A program made the position numbers and the translations under genes. A DNA stretch of 33,631 bases from UBA993 sp964485855 (GTDB taxonomy: Bacteria; Bacillota; Dethiobacteria; DTU022), in NCBI GenBank assembly GCA_964485855.1, contig CAZAKI010000021.1, forward strand, positions 1 to 33,631, in the 5' to 3' direction. Shown here in pieces: positions 24,646 to 33,348 of the stretch (within the stretch, counting starts at the first letter, position 1; each line of letters opens with the position of its first letter). Under the pieces are notes generated by a model, which saw nothing but the letters and a program-made list of their open reading frames with translations, was not told where the DNA came from and made no database searches.

Positions 24646-26030
24646 ATGTCCTTTTCGGTTCAGGCGGTGCCGCGGTTTAAGTTGTTCAGTGATGAGCAGT
24701 GCGAAGCGGTGCACCATGCTACGCTTGAAGTTTTAAGACGGACTGGAACGAGGGTTTACCATTCTGAGGCCCGTCAACTGTTGAAAGACGCCGGATGCCT
24801 GATCAGCGATGAAACACTGGTCAGATACCCTCCGGCCCTGGTTGAGTGGGCTATTGCTCAAGCCCCTTCAACGATTGCCCTCTGCGAAAGAGGCAGCCGC
24901 CGGGCCGCCTTCAGGCTCGAAGCAATGAACGTGGCTTTTGGTACCGGTTCGGATTGCCGTAACTATATTGATCCCCGCAACGGGGACTACCGCCTCTTTA
25001 AAGCGGCTGATGTCCTTGATTGTATCCGCTTAGTCGATGCCAGCCAAGAGATCGATTTTTGCATGTCCATGGGGATTCCTTCGGATGTGGATGCGATAAA
25101 GCCCTATGCCTATCAGTTTTCGCTGATGCTGCAAAATACAACCAAGCCAATTGTCTTCATCGCTGACGATCTGGCTGACTGTAGAATAATCGTCGCCATG
25201 GCCGCTGCAGCGGCAGGCGGTTATAAAGAGCTTGAACTGGCACCCAACCTGCTTTGTTACAGCCAGGTGACAACGCCTTTAATCCACAACGAGGAATCAA
25301 CAAACAAGCTGCTATATATGGCCGAAAAAGCGGTTCCCGTTGTTCACCAGCCGTCGCCGATGATGGGCGGCACAGCGCCGATGAGCATGGCCGGTGGATT
25401 AGTTATTGGGAATGCCGAAGTTTTGTCCAGCCTGGTTATTCACCAGCTGAAAAGAGAAAAAGCCCCCTTCCTTTATGGCGGCGGTCAACATCATATTGAC
25501 ATGCTGACTACAATCAGTGTCTACAGTGCTCCGGAATTTGATTTAGAAAGGGTTGCCGTAGCTGAAATGGCCCGTTTTTATAATCTTCCGAGCTGGGGTT
25601 ACGCCGGCTGCACCGACAGTTGTATTTTTGATGAACATGCAGCGGCAGATGCCAGCCTCTCAGTTATGACGGCAGTTTTGAGCGGTCAGAACCTGGTTCA
25701 TGATATCGGTTACATGGAAGCAGGACTCACCTTCGGCGTAGAAATGGTGCTGTTCTGTGATGAAATAATCAGCCGGATGAAAGCTTTCGCCGTCGGAATT
25801 TCCCTCGATCGCGAAGCGATGGTTGCCGACTTAATTGACGAAGTCGGCCCGGGCGGGGCTTTCCTGGGTACCGATCATACCTTTAGACATTTTCGTGATT
25901 TCTGGCAGCCGCGCTACCTAAATCGTAAGCGCCGCGATGAATGGGTGGCGGATGGCAAAAAAAACATGGCGACAAAACTGAGGGAAAAAGCGGTTGAAAT
26001 AATGCAGACTCACCGTCCGGTGGAACCGCC
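24646..26030 (+). CDS. MttB-family methyltransferase homologue 4 (3' end lost in assembly gap)
   Basis: About 461 residues of a non-pyrrolysine MttB-superfamily protein, starting at ATG 24646 with GGAGGT 7 nt upstream. Visible motifs are 'AFGTGSDCRNYIDP', 'DFCMSMGIPSDVD', 'GGTAPMS' replacing 'GATGPVT', 'SSLVIHQLKREKAPFLYGGG', 'NLVHDIGYMEAG', 'EVGPGG' and 'GTDHT' in place of 'EEHT'. These changes make it a distinct subtype. The frame runs into the 100-N gap just after 'THRPVEP'. Compared with copies 5 and 6, roughly 15-25 codons are missing. No TAG is present in the readable part. An apparent fusion to the downstream hydroxylase exists only because the Ns keep the frame open. Confidence 0.9.
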
Positions 26031-26130
26031 NNNNNNNNNNNNNNNNNNNNNNNNNNNNNNNNNNNNNNNNNNNNNNNNNNNNNNNNNNNNNNNNNNNNNN
26101 NNNNNNNNNNNNNNNNNNNNNNNNNNNNNN
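26031..26130. other. assembly gap (100 Ns)
   Basis: Exactly 100 Ns, the usual placeholder for a scaffold join of unknown length. It hides the end of mttB homologue 4, the intergenic region and the first codons of the hydroxylase large subunit. Adjacency across it depends on scaffolding. Confidence 0.97.
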
Positions 26131-28344
26131 CCCGAGGTGTGGGCCAAGGTTACAGGCAGAGCCGTATATGGTATCGACTTGAAATTGCCGGGCATGCTCT
26201 ACGGAAAGATTTTGCGCAGTCCCCACCCACACGCATTGGTTAAAGCAATTGATTACTCAGCAGCACTTAAGATCAGTGGCCTACGAACTGTTATAACCGG
26301 TGCTGAACTTCCCAAAAAAAAATTTGGCATTGTTTACGACGATGAACTGCCATTAGCTGTGGACAAAGTCCGTTATATCGGGGATGAAGTTGCTGCCGTA
26401 GCCGCAACTGAAGAAGAGACTGCTGTATTAGCACTTAAAAATATTAAAGTTGAATACGATCAGTTGCCGGCTGTTTTTAGCCCTGAAGAAGCACTCCTGG
26501 CAGGAGCACCACTTTTACATGATCATTTTCCGGGCAATCTTGCCTGGGAGAGAAATCTCGAGCGGGGCGATAATGATGAGGCTTTCAAATCGGCAGACCT
26601 GATCGTTGAAAAAACTTTTACCATCCCGCAGTTTAATGCCGCCTATCTAGAACCGATTGCCTGCATTGCGGTATTTGATCCTTATGAAGGCCTGGTGCTT
26701 CATACGGCTGTCCAGTCGCCCGATGAAGTCCGAAAAATTATAGCTAAGGCTTTGGGTTTTCCCTTATCCCAAGTTAGAATAATCGGTCCGGTCATGGGTG
26801 GAGGGTTTGGGGCCAAAGTATATGGCAATCTTAAGCTATATATCATTGCTTCTTTATTGGCAATGAAAACAGGCCGACCGGTAAAAATGAAGCTAACCCG
26901 GGAAGAGGAATTTATTGCCGGTCGTCCGCTGATTGCTGCAAAGATAAAGATGAAAATGGCTGTCAGCAGCGATGGTAAAATCTTGGGTCGTGAAACTGAT
27001 ATCATAACCGATAATGGTGCTTACAGCGCCCAGGCTTCCTGGGTTTCTAAAACCCTTTCCGAACGAAACGATTCTGTTTATTGGATCCCTAATATTAAAA
27101 CACGGGTCAGACTGGCTTATACCAATAAAATTCCTACCGGACAGTACAGGGCTTATGGCAATCAGGTCGCTAATTTTGCGGCAGAGTCATTGATTGATTT
27201 AGCTGCGAAGAAGCTAAAGATTGATCCGCTTGAGTTTAGATTGAAAAATAGTGTCAGGACTGGTGATGTAACAGTTCATGGTTTGCAGATTAAGAGTTGT
27301 GCCCTGGCTGATTGCTTAAAGGCGGCAGCACGGGAAATTGGCTGGGATGATCAAAAAGAAGGTCATGGCTACGGGCTCAGTGCGGCAATTCATGCCAATG
27401 GCAGTATAGTATTTGATCGAAACATGCTTGGCGCTGCTGCCCTCGCTCGACTGGAACAGGATGGACGGGTCAGTATTTTCAGTGGAGAACAAGATTATGG
27501 GCAGGGAACCCACAGCACCTTTACTATAATTGCCGCCCGAGTTTTACAGATTAATCCGGAAAAGATCAGGATTTATTCACGTGATACCCTTTCTGCTCCT
27601 TTTTCCCTGGGTGCTTTAGGGATGCGCCAGACTACGATTGGTGGCAAAGCGATCCAGCTGGCAGCTGAAAGCCTGCGTGAAAAAATTGTGCAGACTGCTT
27701 CTGAAATGCTTGCGGAACCGGTTGTTGTTGATGAAGGCCAGGTCCGGAGCGCATCCGGACAGGCCCAATCATTTTCTGAGATAGCTCTCCATCATCATCG
27801 TAAAACTAGCGGCTTGTCTTTAACCGGAGAAGGAAAGTATGTGCCGGCCGAGGGACCATATGATGAAACCAGTTATGGCAATATCGCGGTCACTTATTCT
27901 TTTGCCGCCCATGCTGCTGAAGTTGAAATTGACAAGGAAACCGGCGCCTTGCTGGTGCATAAAATAGTAGCCGCGCATGATTCGGGTAAAATTGTGAATC
28001 TGACCTCTGCGCTTGGTCAGGTTTATGGCGGAGTAACCCAGGGATTGGGAATGATTTGTTTCGAAGGTTACCTGTTTGAAGGGGGAAGAGTAGCCAATGC
28101 TTCCTTGGCCGATTACCGCATTCCAACTGCCCTGGATGTTCCGGAAATTTTGGCCCTCTTTATTCAGCAGGATGATCCGGAAGGGCCGTTTGGGGCGAAA
28201 GGTCTCGGAGAAATTGTCCAGGTGCCGGTGCTTGGTGCCCTGGCTAATGCCATCAATGATGCTGCCGGTATGATGGTAACGGATCTACCAATTACTGCCG
28301 AAAAAATTTTTCAGGCCTTATCCGGATGGGAGTGTGAAGAATGA
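26131..28344 (+). CDS. xanthine dehydrogenase-family molybdenum-binding subunit (5' end in gap)
   Basis: At least 737 residues of the large catalytic subunit of a molybdenum hydroxylase. The family's N-terminal 'KVTGRAVYGIDLKLPGMLYGKILRSPHPHA' is split across its first 30 residues, so only about 10-25 residues are lost in the gap. Later marks are 'GGGFGAK', 'GQYRAYGNQ', 'GEQDYGQGTHS', 'GMRQTTIGG' and the terminal 'GAKGLGEIVQVPV', whose Glu is the general base that activates water. The CO-dehydrogenase signature AYRCSFR is absent, so this is an XDH/nicotinate-dehydrogenase-like hydroxylase adding water-derived oxygen to a heteroaromatic or aldehyde substrate. Its stop overlaps the FAD-subunit start (ATGA), so the three subunits form an operon. 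The substrate is not predictable from sequence alone. Confidence 0.92.
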   Translation, partial: PEVWAKVTGRAVYGIDLKLPGMLYGKILRSPHPHALVKAIDYSAALKISGLRTVITGAELPKKKFGIVYDDELPLAVDKVRYIGDEVAAVAATEEETAVLALKNIKVEYDQLPAVFSPEEALLAGAPLLHDHFPGNLAWERNLERGDNDEAFKSADLIVEKTFTIPQFNAAYLEPIACIAVFDPYEGLVLHTAVQSPDEVRKIIAKALGFPLSQVRIIGPVMGGGFGAKVYGNLKLYIIASLLAMKTGRPVKMKLTREEEFIAGRPLIAAKIKMKMAVSSDGKILGRETDIITDNGAYSAQASWVSKTLSERNDSVYWIPNIKTRVRLAYTNKIPTGQYRAYGNQVANFAAESLIDLAAKKLKIDPLEFRLKNSVRTGDVTVHGLQIKSCALADCLKAAAREIGWDDQKEGHGYGLSAAIHANGSIVFDRNMLGAAALARLEQDGRVSIFSGEQDYGQGTHSTFTIIAARVLQINPEKIRIYSRDTLSAPFSLGALGMRQTTIGGKAIQLAAESLREKIVQTASEMLAEPVVVDEGQVRSASGQAQSFSEIALHHHRKTSGLSLTGEGKYVPAEGPYDETSYGNIAVTYSFAAHAAEVEIDKETGALLVHKIVAAHDSGKIVNLTSALGQVYGGVTQGLGMICFEGYLFEGGRVANASLADYRIPTALDVPEILALFIQQDDPEGPFGAKGLGEIVQVPVLGALANAINDAAGMMVTDLPITAEKIFQALSGWECEE

Positions 28345-29210
28345 GCTATCTAGTTGCCGAGAATCTGGAGCAAGCCCTTACCATGCTGCAAGAAGCAGGT
28401 AAAGGTTCCCGGATCATAGCCGGCGCTACCGATCTATTTCTACAGGAATTACCCGCTAATCTAATCGATATCCATGCTGTTCCCGAAATGCTAGTGATTA
28501 GTGAAACAGAATATAGCCTTGAAATTGGCGCTGCAGTTACCCATACAGCTGCTTCACAATCTTCACTCATTTGCGCGAAAGCCACCGCTTTGGCTGAAGC
28601 TTCTGCCCAGGTTGGTTCACCTCAGATTCGTAATATCGGCACAATTGGAGGAAATGTAGTTAACGCGGCTCCGGCAGCGGATGCAGCTGTAGCTCTTGTG
28701 GCTCTCGGGGCAAAAGCGGTGATTATTAACAGTAAAAAAATAATGCGCGAAGAGCCGGTTGAGAATCTGTATCGTCATTACAATCAATCGACGATCGAAA
28801 GCGGAAAAGAAATGATCATCAAATTTATGATTGAAAATAACGCTGGGATTTTGGGTTCTGCATTCCTGCGTTTTGCAGCCAGGCAATCACTTTGTCTGCC
28901 GATGGTCAATGCTGCAGCTTGGGTAAATATCGAAAATGATTGTTTAAGAGAAGTCCGTCTGGTACTGGCTCCGGTCAAGCCGGCTCCGACCAGGCTGAAG
29001 GAAACGGAAAAGAGGCTGATCGGCGCTCCCTTAAAGGCGGAAACCTGGCGCCTGGCTGGTGATGCCGCTACCGAAGAAGTAACGGTGCGCGGTAGCCTTT
29101 TACGCTGTTCAGCCCAATACAGGCGGCATCTGGTTGGAGTGTTAGCCGAAAGGGTGATTGCAAAGGCTGTGAAAGCTGCTTGTGAAAGAAAGGAAGGCGA
29201 ACAGCGGTGA
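28341..29210 (+). CDS. xanthine dehydrogenase-family FAD-binding subunit
   Basis: A 289-residue medium subunit of a molybdenum hydroxylase, of CoxM/XdhB type. FAD-contact motifs 'AGATDL' (27-32) and 'TIGGN' (101-105, within 'IRNIGTIGGNVVNAAPAADA') are intact, followed by the C-terminal CO-dehydrogenase flavoprotein domain. It passes electrons from the iron-sulfur subunit to NAD+ or another acceptor. It overlaps the catalytic subunit by 4 nt upstream and the iron-sulfur subunit by 4 nt downstream, implying coupled synthesis of a heterotrimer. Confidence 0.92.
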   Translation: MSYLVAENLEQALTMLQEAGKGSRIIAGATDLFLQELPANLIDIHAVPEMLVISETEYSLEIGAAVTHTAASQSSLICAKATALAEASAQVGSPQIRNIGTIGGNVVNAAPAADAAVALVALGAKAVIINSKKIMREEPVENLYRHYNQSTIESGKEMIIKFMIENNAGILGSAFLRFAARQSLCLPMVNAAAWVNIENDCLREVRLVLAPVKPAPTRLKETEKRLIGAPLKAETWRLAGDAATEEVTVRGSLLRCSAQYRRHLVGVLAERVIAKAVKAACERKEGEQR

Positions 29211-29695
29211 AAAAAGAAATGATCAGTTTTTTCTTAAATGGGGAATCAATCGAAGTTTATGCTGATCCGGCTTCAAGCCTCTTGCATCTGCTGCGCGAAA
29301 AGCTTGATCTATATGGAACAAAAGAGGGATGCGGCCAAGGGGAATGCGGCGCATGCACTGTCCTGCTTGATAACCTGCCGGTTAATTCCTGTCTTATTCC
29401 GGTTGGTAAAGTAAAGAATCGGACTGTTTTAACGATTGAGGGTTTATCAGTAGGGGAAGAATACCACCCGCTTCAGAAGGCTTTTGTTGAAGAAGGTGCC
29501 GTACAGTGTGGTTTTTGTTCCCCGGGAATGATCATGTCTGCCTATGCCCTGCTTAAACAGAACCCGCAACCAAGTGCTATGGAAGTTAAGCGAGCGATAT
29601 CCGGCAACCTGTGTCGCTGCAGTGGGTATAAACAAATCGAGACGGCAGTGGCAGCGGCCGCTGAAAAATTAAAGGCTGAGGGAGATTCAGGATAG
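29207..29695 (+). CDS. xanthine dehydrogenase-family [2Fe-2S] subunit
   Basis: A 162-residue small subunit with two [2Fe-2S] clusters. The plant-ferredoxin-like site is C42, C47, C50, C62 and the helical site C101, C104, C136, C138 ('CGFCSPGM' and 'CRCSGY'). It carries electrons from the molybdenum centre to FAD. The GTG start at 29207 overlaps the FAD-subunit stop by 4 nt (GTGA). The stop codon (29693-29695) is followed without a single intervening base by the ATG of mttB homologue 5, tying the hydroxylase to the methyltransferase in one transcript. Confidence 0.94.
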   Translation: MKKEMISFFLNGESIEVYADPASSLLHLLREKLDLYGTKEGCGQGECGACTVLLDNLPVNSCLIPVGKVKNRTVLTIEGLSVGEEYHPLQKAFVEEGAVQCGFCSPGMIMSAYALLKQNPQPSAMEVKRAISGNLCRCSGYKQIETAVAAAAEKLKAEGDSG

Positions 29696-31150
29696 ATGTA
29701 TGTTAATGAGAAAATTTACTCCACACTCGGCCTGAATATTATGACCAATGAACAGGTCGAGCGCATTCACAGTAGTACCTTGCAGGTTTTACAGCGGGTT
29801 GGCGTTAAAATCTTTGAACCGGAAGCGCTCGAATTACTCAGCTCCAGCGGGGCTAAAGTTGATGGCAATCTGGTCAGAATCCCAGACTGGATGGTCCATT
29901 CAGCGCTGCAGACAGCACCACAGAGTGTGACTCTCTATAATCTTCGAGGCTCGGCTTCCATCATCTTGGAAAAAGGCCGCATCCATTACGGTGCCGGATC
30001 CGAGGTTCCTTTCACTATTGATCTTGTAGATGGGCGGCGCCGTAAAGTGCTGAGCACTGATGTCTATAACTCATCACGCCTGATCGATAGTTTGCCTCAC
30101 ATCGATTTTGCAATGTCCCTTGGTTTAATTTCTGACGTGCCAGTTAGGTATTCTGATCTTTACCAGTTTGAGGCGATGTTGACCGGGACTGTCAAACCAA
30201 TTCTTTTTACTTGTTACAACAGGAAAAATCTGCAATGTATAATTGATATGGCCGCTTTAACAGCCGGTAGCAGGGAGAAGCTTAAAGCCAGACCAAGTGT
30301 TGCCTTATATGCCGAACCTACTTCCCCTTTGGTCCATTCAAAAGATGCAATGGAAAAAATGCTTACCTGTGCTGCTGAAGGCATTCCGCTAATCTATGCT
30401 ACGACTCCGATGCTTGGTGCTACCGGACCGGTTACTGTAGCCGGTTCACTGGTTGTTGCCAATGCTGAGATTTTATCCGGCCTGGTAGTCCATCAATTAA
30501 AGGCAAAAGGGGCACCGTTTGTCTATGGCGGTGGAATTCCGCCGATGCATATGGGAACCTCGATCTGCTCTTATGGCGGCCCTGAACGTGATCGCGGCTG
30601 TATTGGACTGGTCAGGTTATCCCAGTATTATCATCTCCCCTCATTTACGACGGCAGGTTGTACCGACGCCCACATTTTTGACCAACAGGCCGGGATGGAA
30701 GCTGGTTTTAATCTGACTGTTGCTGGTCTGGCCGGTGGCAACCTGATTCACGATCTTGGTTATATGGGGATCGGGATGATCTCTTCCCTGGAGTACCTTT
30801 TGCTCTGCAACGAAGCCGTTGGCGCTGTAAAAAACCTGCTCTGCGGAATTGATATTGATGAAGAACATCTGGCTGTAGACCTGATTGAAAAAGTCGGACC
30901 AGGGGGTCATTTTTTGGCCGAAGAGCATACGATGAAACATTTCCGCAATGAGCTTTATTTTCCCGAAATTTTAAATCGTAAAAATTACGATTCCTGGTTG
31001 GCTGATGGCGGTAAAACATTTGGTGAAATAGCAAACAAAAAGGTAAAGATGATGCTTGATGAACACCGGGGCAGTGAACTTCCTCCTGTAATTTTACAGC
31101 AAATCAGACGGCAAGTAGATGGTCTTACCGGGGAGGCAACAACTAAATGA
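29696..31150 (+). CDS. MttB-family methyltransferase homologue 5 (non-pyrrolysine)
   Basis: A 484-residue MttB-superfamily protein. Motifs are 'HYGAGSEVPFTIDLVDG', 'DFAMSLGLISDVP', 'GATGPVT', 'SGLVVHQLKAKGAPFVYGGG', 'GCTDAHIFDQQAGMEAGFNL', 'GGNLIHDLGYMG', 'EKVGPGG' and 'EEHT'. ATG 29696 directly follows the hydroxylase stop, and a GAGGGAG site lies inside the preceding gene, so translation is coupled. No in-frame TAG occurs and the stop is TGA. It resembles copies 2 and 6 most, by eye. Reaction expected from the family: methyl transfer from a quaternary amine to a Co(I) corrinoid protein, which is not encoded nearby. Confidence 0.92.
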   Translation: MYVNEKIYSTLGLNIMTNEQVERIHSSTLQVLQRVGVKIFEPEALELLSSSGAKVDGNLVRIPDWMVHSALQTAPQSVTLYNLRGSASIILEKGRIHYGAGSEVPFTIDLVDGRRRKVLSTDVYNSSRLIDSLPHIDFAMSLGLISDVPVRYSDLYQFEAMLTGTVKPILFTCYNRKNLQCIIDMAALTAGSREKLKARPSVALYAEPTSPLVHSKDAMEKMLTCAAEGIPLIYATTPMLGATGPVTVAGSLVVANAEILSGLVVHQLKAKGAPFVYGGGIPPMHMGTSICSYGGPERDRGCIGLVRLSQYYHLPSFTTAGCTDAHIFDQQAGMEAGFNLTVAGLAGGNLIHDLGYMGIGMISSLEYLLLCNEAVGAVKNLLCGIDIDEEHLAVDLIEKVGPGGHFLAEEHTMKHFRNELYFPEILNRKNYDSWLADGGKTFGEIANKKVKMMLDEHRGSELPPVILQQIRRQVDGLTGEATTK

Positions 31151-31199
31151 TTGCCAATAATAATAATAATGATCATTCACAGCTCAGGAGGCAGTCTAA

Positions 31200-32654
31200 T
31201 TGGTAAACAATAAATATTTTCAGAAGCGCATGGGCTTGCTTAACCTAAACCCTGAACAGATCGATCAACTTCATCTAGCTACACTTGAGGTGCTTGAAAA
31301 TGTAGGGGTAAAAATATGTGAACCCGAAGCGCTTGTCATGCTTGAAGGGGCTGGAGCCCGAATTACAGGCAATCTGGCAAAGATTCCCTCCTGGCTTGTC
31401 CAACAGGCGCTAAGTACTGCGCCCTGTAAGATTGTAATTTTTGATCGCAATGGTCAGCGGGCCTTAAACCTGGAAAAAGGTAATATCTACTATGGCTCCG
31501 GCTCTGATACCCCGTACATTATCGATATTGAAACCGGCCAGCGAAGACGAGCCGTAAAGCAAGATACAATTAATGCTACCCGGATAGCTGATGCTCTCGA
31601 AAATATTGATTTTATTATGTCAATGGCCAAGGCTTCCGATGTACCAGACCACCGGACCGATCGGCACCATTTTGAAGCGATGACTACCAACAGTATCAAG
31701 CCAATTATCTTTGATGCCCATGACCGGGAAGGGTTAGCTGATATTATCAAAATGGCTTCCCTGGTCAGGGGAGGTAAAGATGCCCTGGTGCAAAAGCCTT
31801 ATATTATGCATTACTCAGAACCAAATTCTCCCCTCACTCATTCGAAACCGGCACTGGAAAAACTGCTGACCGCAGCCGAGGAAAAAATTCCTTTAATTTA
31901 TGCCCCGGCCGTAATGTGCGGGGCTACAGGGCCGGTTACCACTGCCGGAGCGCTGGTGGTGGCTAACGCCGAGATTTTATCTGGATTGGTAATCCATCAG
32001 TTAAAATCGAAAGGGGCCCCTTTTATCTACGGTGGGGGAACTCCTCCGCTTAATATGATCACGACAGTTTGCTCTTATGGCGATCCCCAGGGAATAGTCG
32101 GAGCAGTCTCACTGGTCCAGTTGGCCCAATTCTATAATCTGCCTTCTTTCAGTATCGCCGGATGTACCGATGCGCAGCTTTTTGATCAACAAGCTGCGAT
32201 GGAAGCCGGTTTTAATCTCCTGATGTCGGCCCTGGCCGGCGGAAACCTGATTCATGATTTAGGGTATATTGGGGTGGGCTTAACACTTAGTCTTGAATAT
32301 TTGGTGCTTTGTAATGAAGGGGTGGGAGCAGCAAAATTTATGACCCGCGGGGTCGATATCAACCCCAACACTCTAGCTCTTGATGTGATTAAAAACGTCG
32401 GACCCGGCGGTCATTTTTTGACTGAGCAGCACACCCTGGATTATTTTAAACAAGAGATGCACTTCACCCGCCTCTTTAACCGTAGCCCCTATGACAATTG
32501 GCTGGAGACCGGGTCAAAATCCTTCGGCGAACATGCCAATAACCTGCTGAAAGAAATATTGCAGTGGCATGAAGTCCCCCTGCTGGATCCCGAGATTGAA
32601 AAAGAGATCAGAGCGATTGCAACGGGAAACAATTATGATCCTAAACTGGCCTGA
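31200..32654 (+). CDS. MttB-family methyltransferase homologue 6 (non-pyrrolysine)
   Basis: A 484-residue MttB-superfamily protein, very like copy 5 in length and layout: 'YYGSGSDTPYIIDIETGQRR', 'DFIMSMAKASDVP', 'GATGPVT', 'SGLVIHQLKSKGAPFIYGGG', 'DQQAAMEAGFNLL', 'GGNLIHDLGYIG', 'NVGPGG' and 'TEQHT', where the usual Glu-Glu-His-Thr has Gln. The start is TTG 31200 with AGGAGG about 8 nt upstream. It is 49 bases after copy 5, and the gap holds a short AT-rich (AAT)n run but no terminator. Tandem placement suggests gene duplication followed by divergence in substrate. No TAG is present and the stop is TGA. Confidence 0.92.
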   Translation: MVNNKYFQKRMGLLNLNPEQIDQLHLATLEVLENVGVKICEPEALVMLEGAGARITGNLAKIPSWLVQQALSTAPCKIVIFDRNGQRALNLEKGNIYYGSGSDTPYIIDIETGQRRRAVKQDTINATRIADALENIDFIMSMAKASDVPDHRTDRHHFEAMTTNSIKPIIFDAHDREGLADIIKMASLVRGGKDALVQKPYIMHYSEPNSPLTHSKPALEKLLTAAEEKIPLIYAPAVMCGATGPVTTAGALVVANAEILSGLVIHQLKSKGAPFIYGGGTPPLNMITTVCSYGDPQGIVGAVSLVQLAQFYNLPSFSIAGCTDAQLFDQQAAMEAGFNLLMSALAGGNLIHDLGYIGVGLTLSLEYLVLCNEGVGAAKFMTRGVDINPNTLALDVIKNVGPGGHFLTEQHTLDYFKQEMHFTRLFNRSPYDNWLETGSKSFGEHANNLLKEILQWHEVPLLDPEIEKEIRAIATGNNYDPKLA

Positions 32655-32696
32655 TTAAGCTCTGCTTGATATAATAATAGCCGAAGGGAGATTGCG

Positions 32697-33323
32697 ATGC
32701 TTAAGGAACTTACTGTTGAACAATTAGTTCGTGAGGTGGCTTCAGGATCACCGGCACCCGGGGGCGGCAGTGTAGCGGCGCTGGCAGGGGCTCAGGGAGC
32801 CGGGTTGTTATCCATGTACTGTAACTTAAGTCAGAACCGCGAAAAACTGGGTGATGTTGTTGATCTACTGCAGAAAATTGGTGAAGAAGCCCGTTACTTG
32901 AAAGTGAAACTCCTTGAAGCAATTGATGAAGATACTATTGCTTTCAACCAGGTGATGGATGCTTACCGTCTGCCGAAGCTGAGCGAAGAGGAAAAAGTGA
33001 AGCGTAAGAAAGCGATTCAAAAAGCAGCCCTTAATGCAGCCGAGGTTCCACTGTTAACGGCAAGAGGTGCGCTGAAAATATTGGACTTGGTTAATGATGC
33101 TGCCGGTAAAGGTAATCCCTCGGCAATTACCGATCTGGGGGTTGCCAATCTCCAGGCCCTTTCCGGTCTGATTGGCGCCTGTTATAACGTGCAGATCAAT
33201 TTAGGGATGATTATCGACGAAGTTAAAATTGTAGAACTAAAAAAAGAAATTATGGCGATTCGCTCAGAAGGTGAAAAACTGTTTCAATCCAACCAGGATC
33301 TAATTGAAAAAGAGATCAGTTAA
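32697..33323 (+). CDS. fchA: methenyl-THF cyclohydrolase / formiminotransferase-cyclodeaminase family protein
   Basis: A 208-residue all-helical protein of the FTCD cyclodeaminase family (PF04961), the family of clostridial FchA. The folate-binding loop 'GSPAPGGGSVAALAGAQGAG' covers about residues 17-36. Family members interconvert methenyl- and formyl-tetrahydrofolate or deaminate formimino-tetrahydrofolate. ATG 32697 is 8 nt or less after a GAAGGGAG site, 42 bases after mttB homologue 6, so it is probably in the same operon. In that setting it would act on the folate carrying the methyl carbon released by the MttB proteins. A link to histidine breakdown (formimino group) through hutH, 25 kb away, is a weaker alternative. 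Confidence 0.87.
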   Translation: MLKELTVEQLVREVASGSPAPGGGSVAALAGAQGAGLLSMYCNLSQNREKLGDVVDLLQKIGEEARYLKVKLLEAIDEDTIAFNQVMDAYRLPKLSEEEKVKRKKAIQKAALNAAEVPLLTARGALKILDLVNDAAGKGNPSAITDLGVANLQALSGLIGACYNVQINLGMIIDEVKIVELKKEIMAIRSEGEKLFQSNQDLIEKEIS

Positions 33324-33348
33324 AATATACCATTAAGATAGGAGCCCG

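Noticed and set aside
24274..24717. A 147-codon minus-strand frame over the PrpD 3' end and mttB4 start
   Set aside because: Its openness comes from the REP-like repeat and the opposite strand of two confident genes.
24646..28344. A single 1232-residue MttB-xanthine dehydrogenase fusion protein
   Set aside because: The joining residues are 100 Ns. Each half matches a complete separate family, with only short ends missing, so it is an assembly artefact.
9625..32654. Pyrrolysine-containing MttB genes
   Set aside because: None of the six reading frames has an in-frame TAG, and each readable stop is TAA or TGA at the normal family length.
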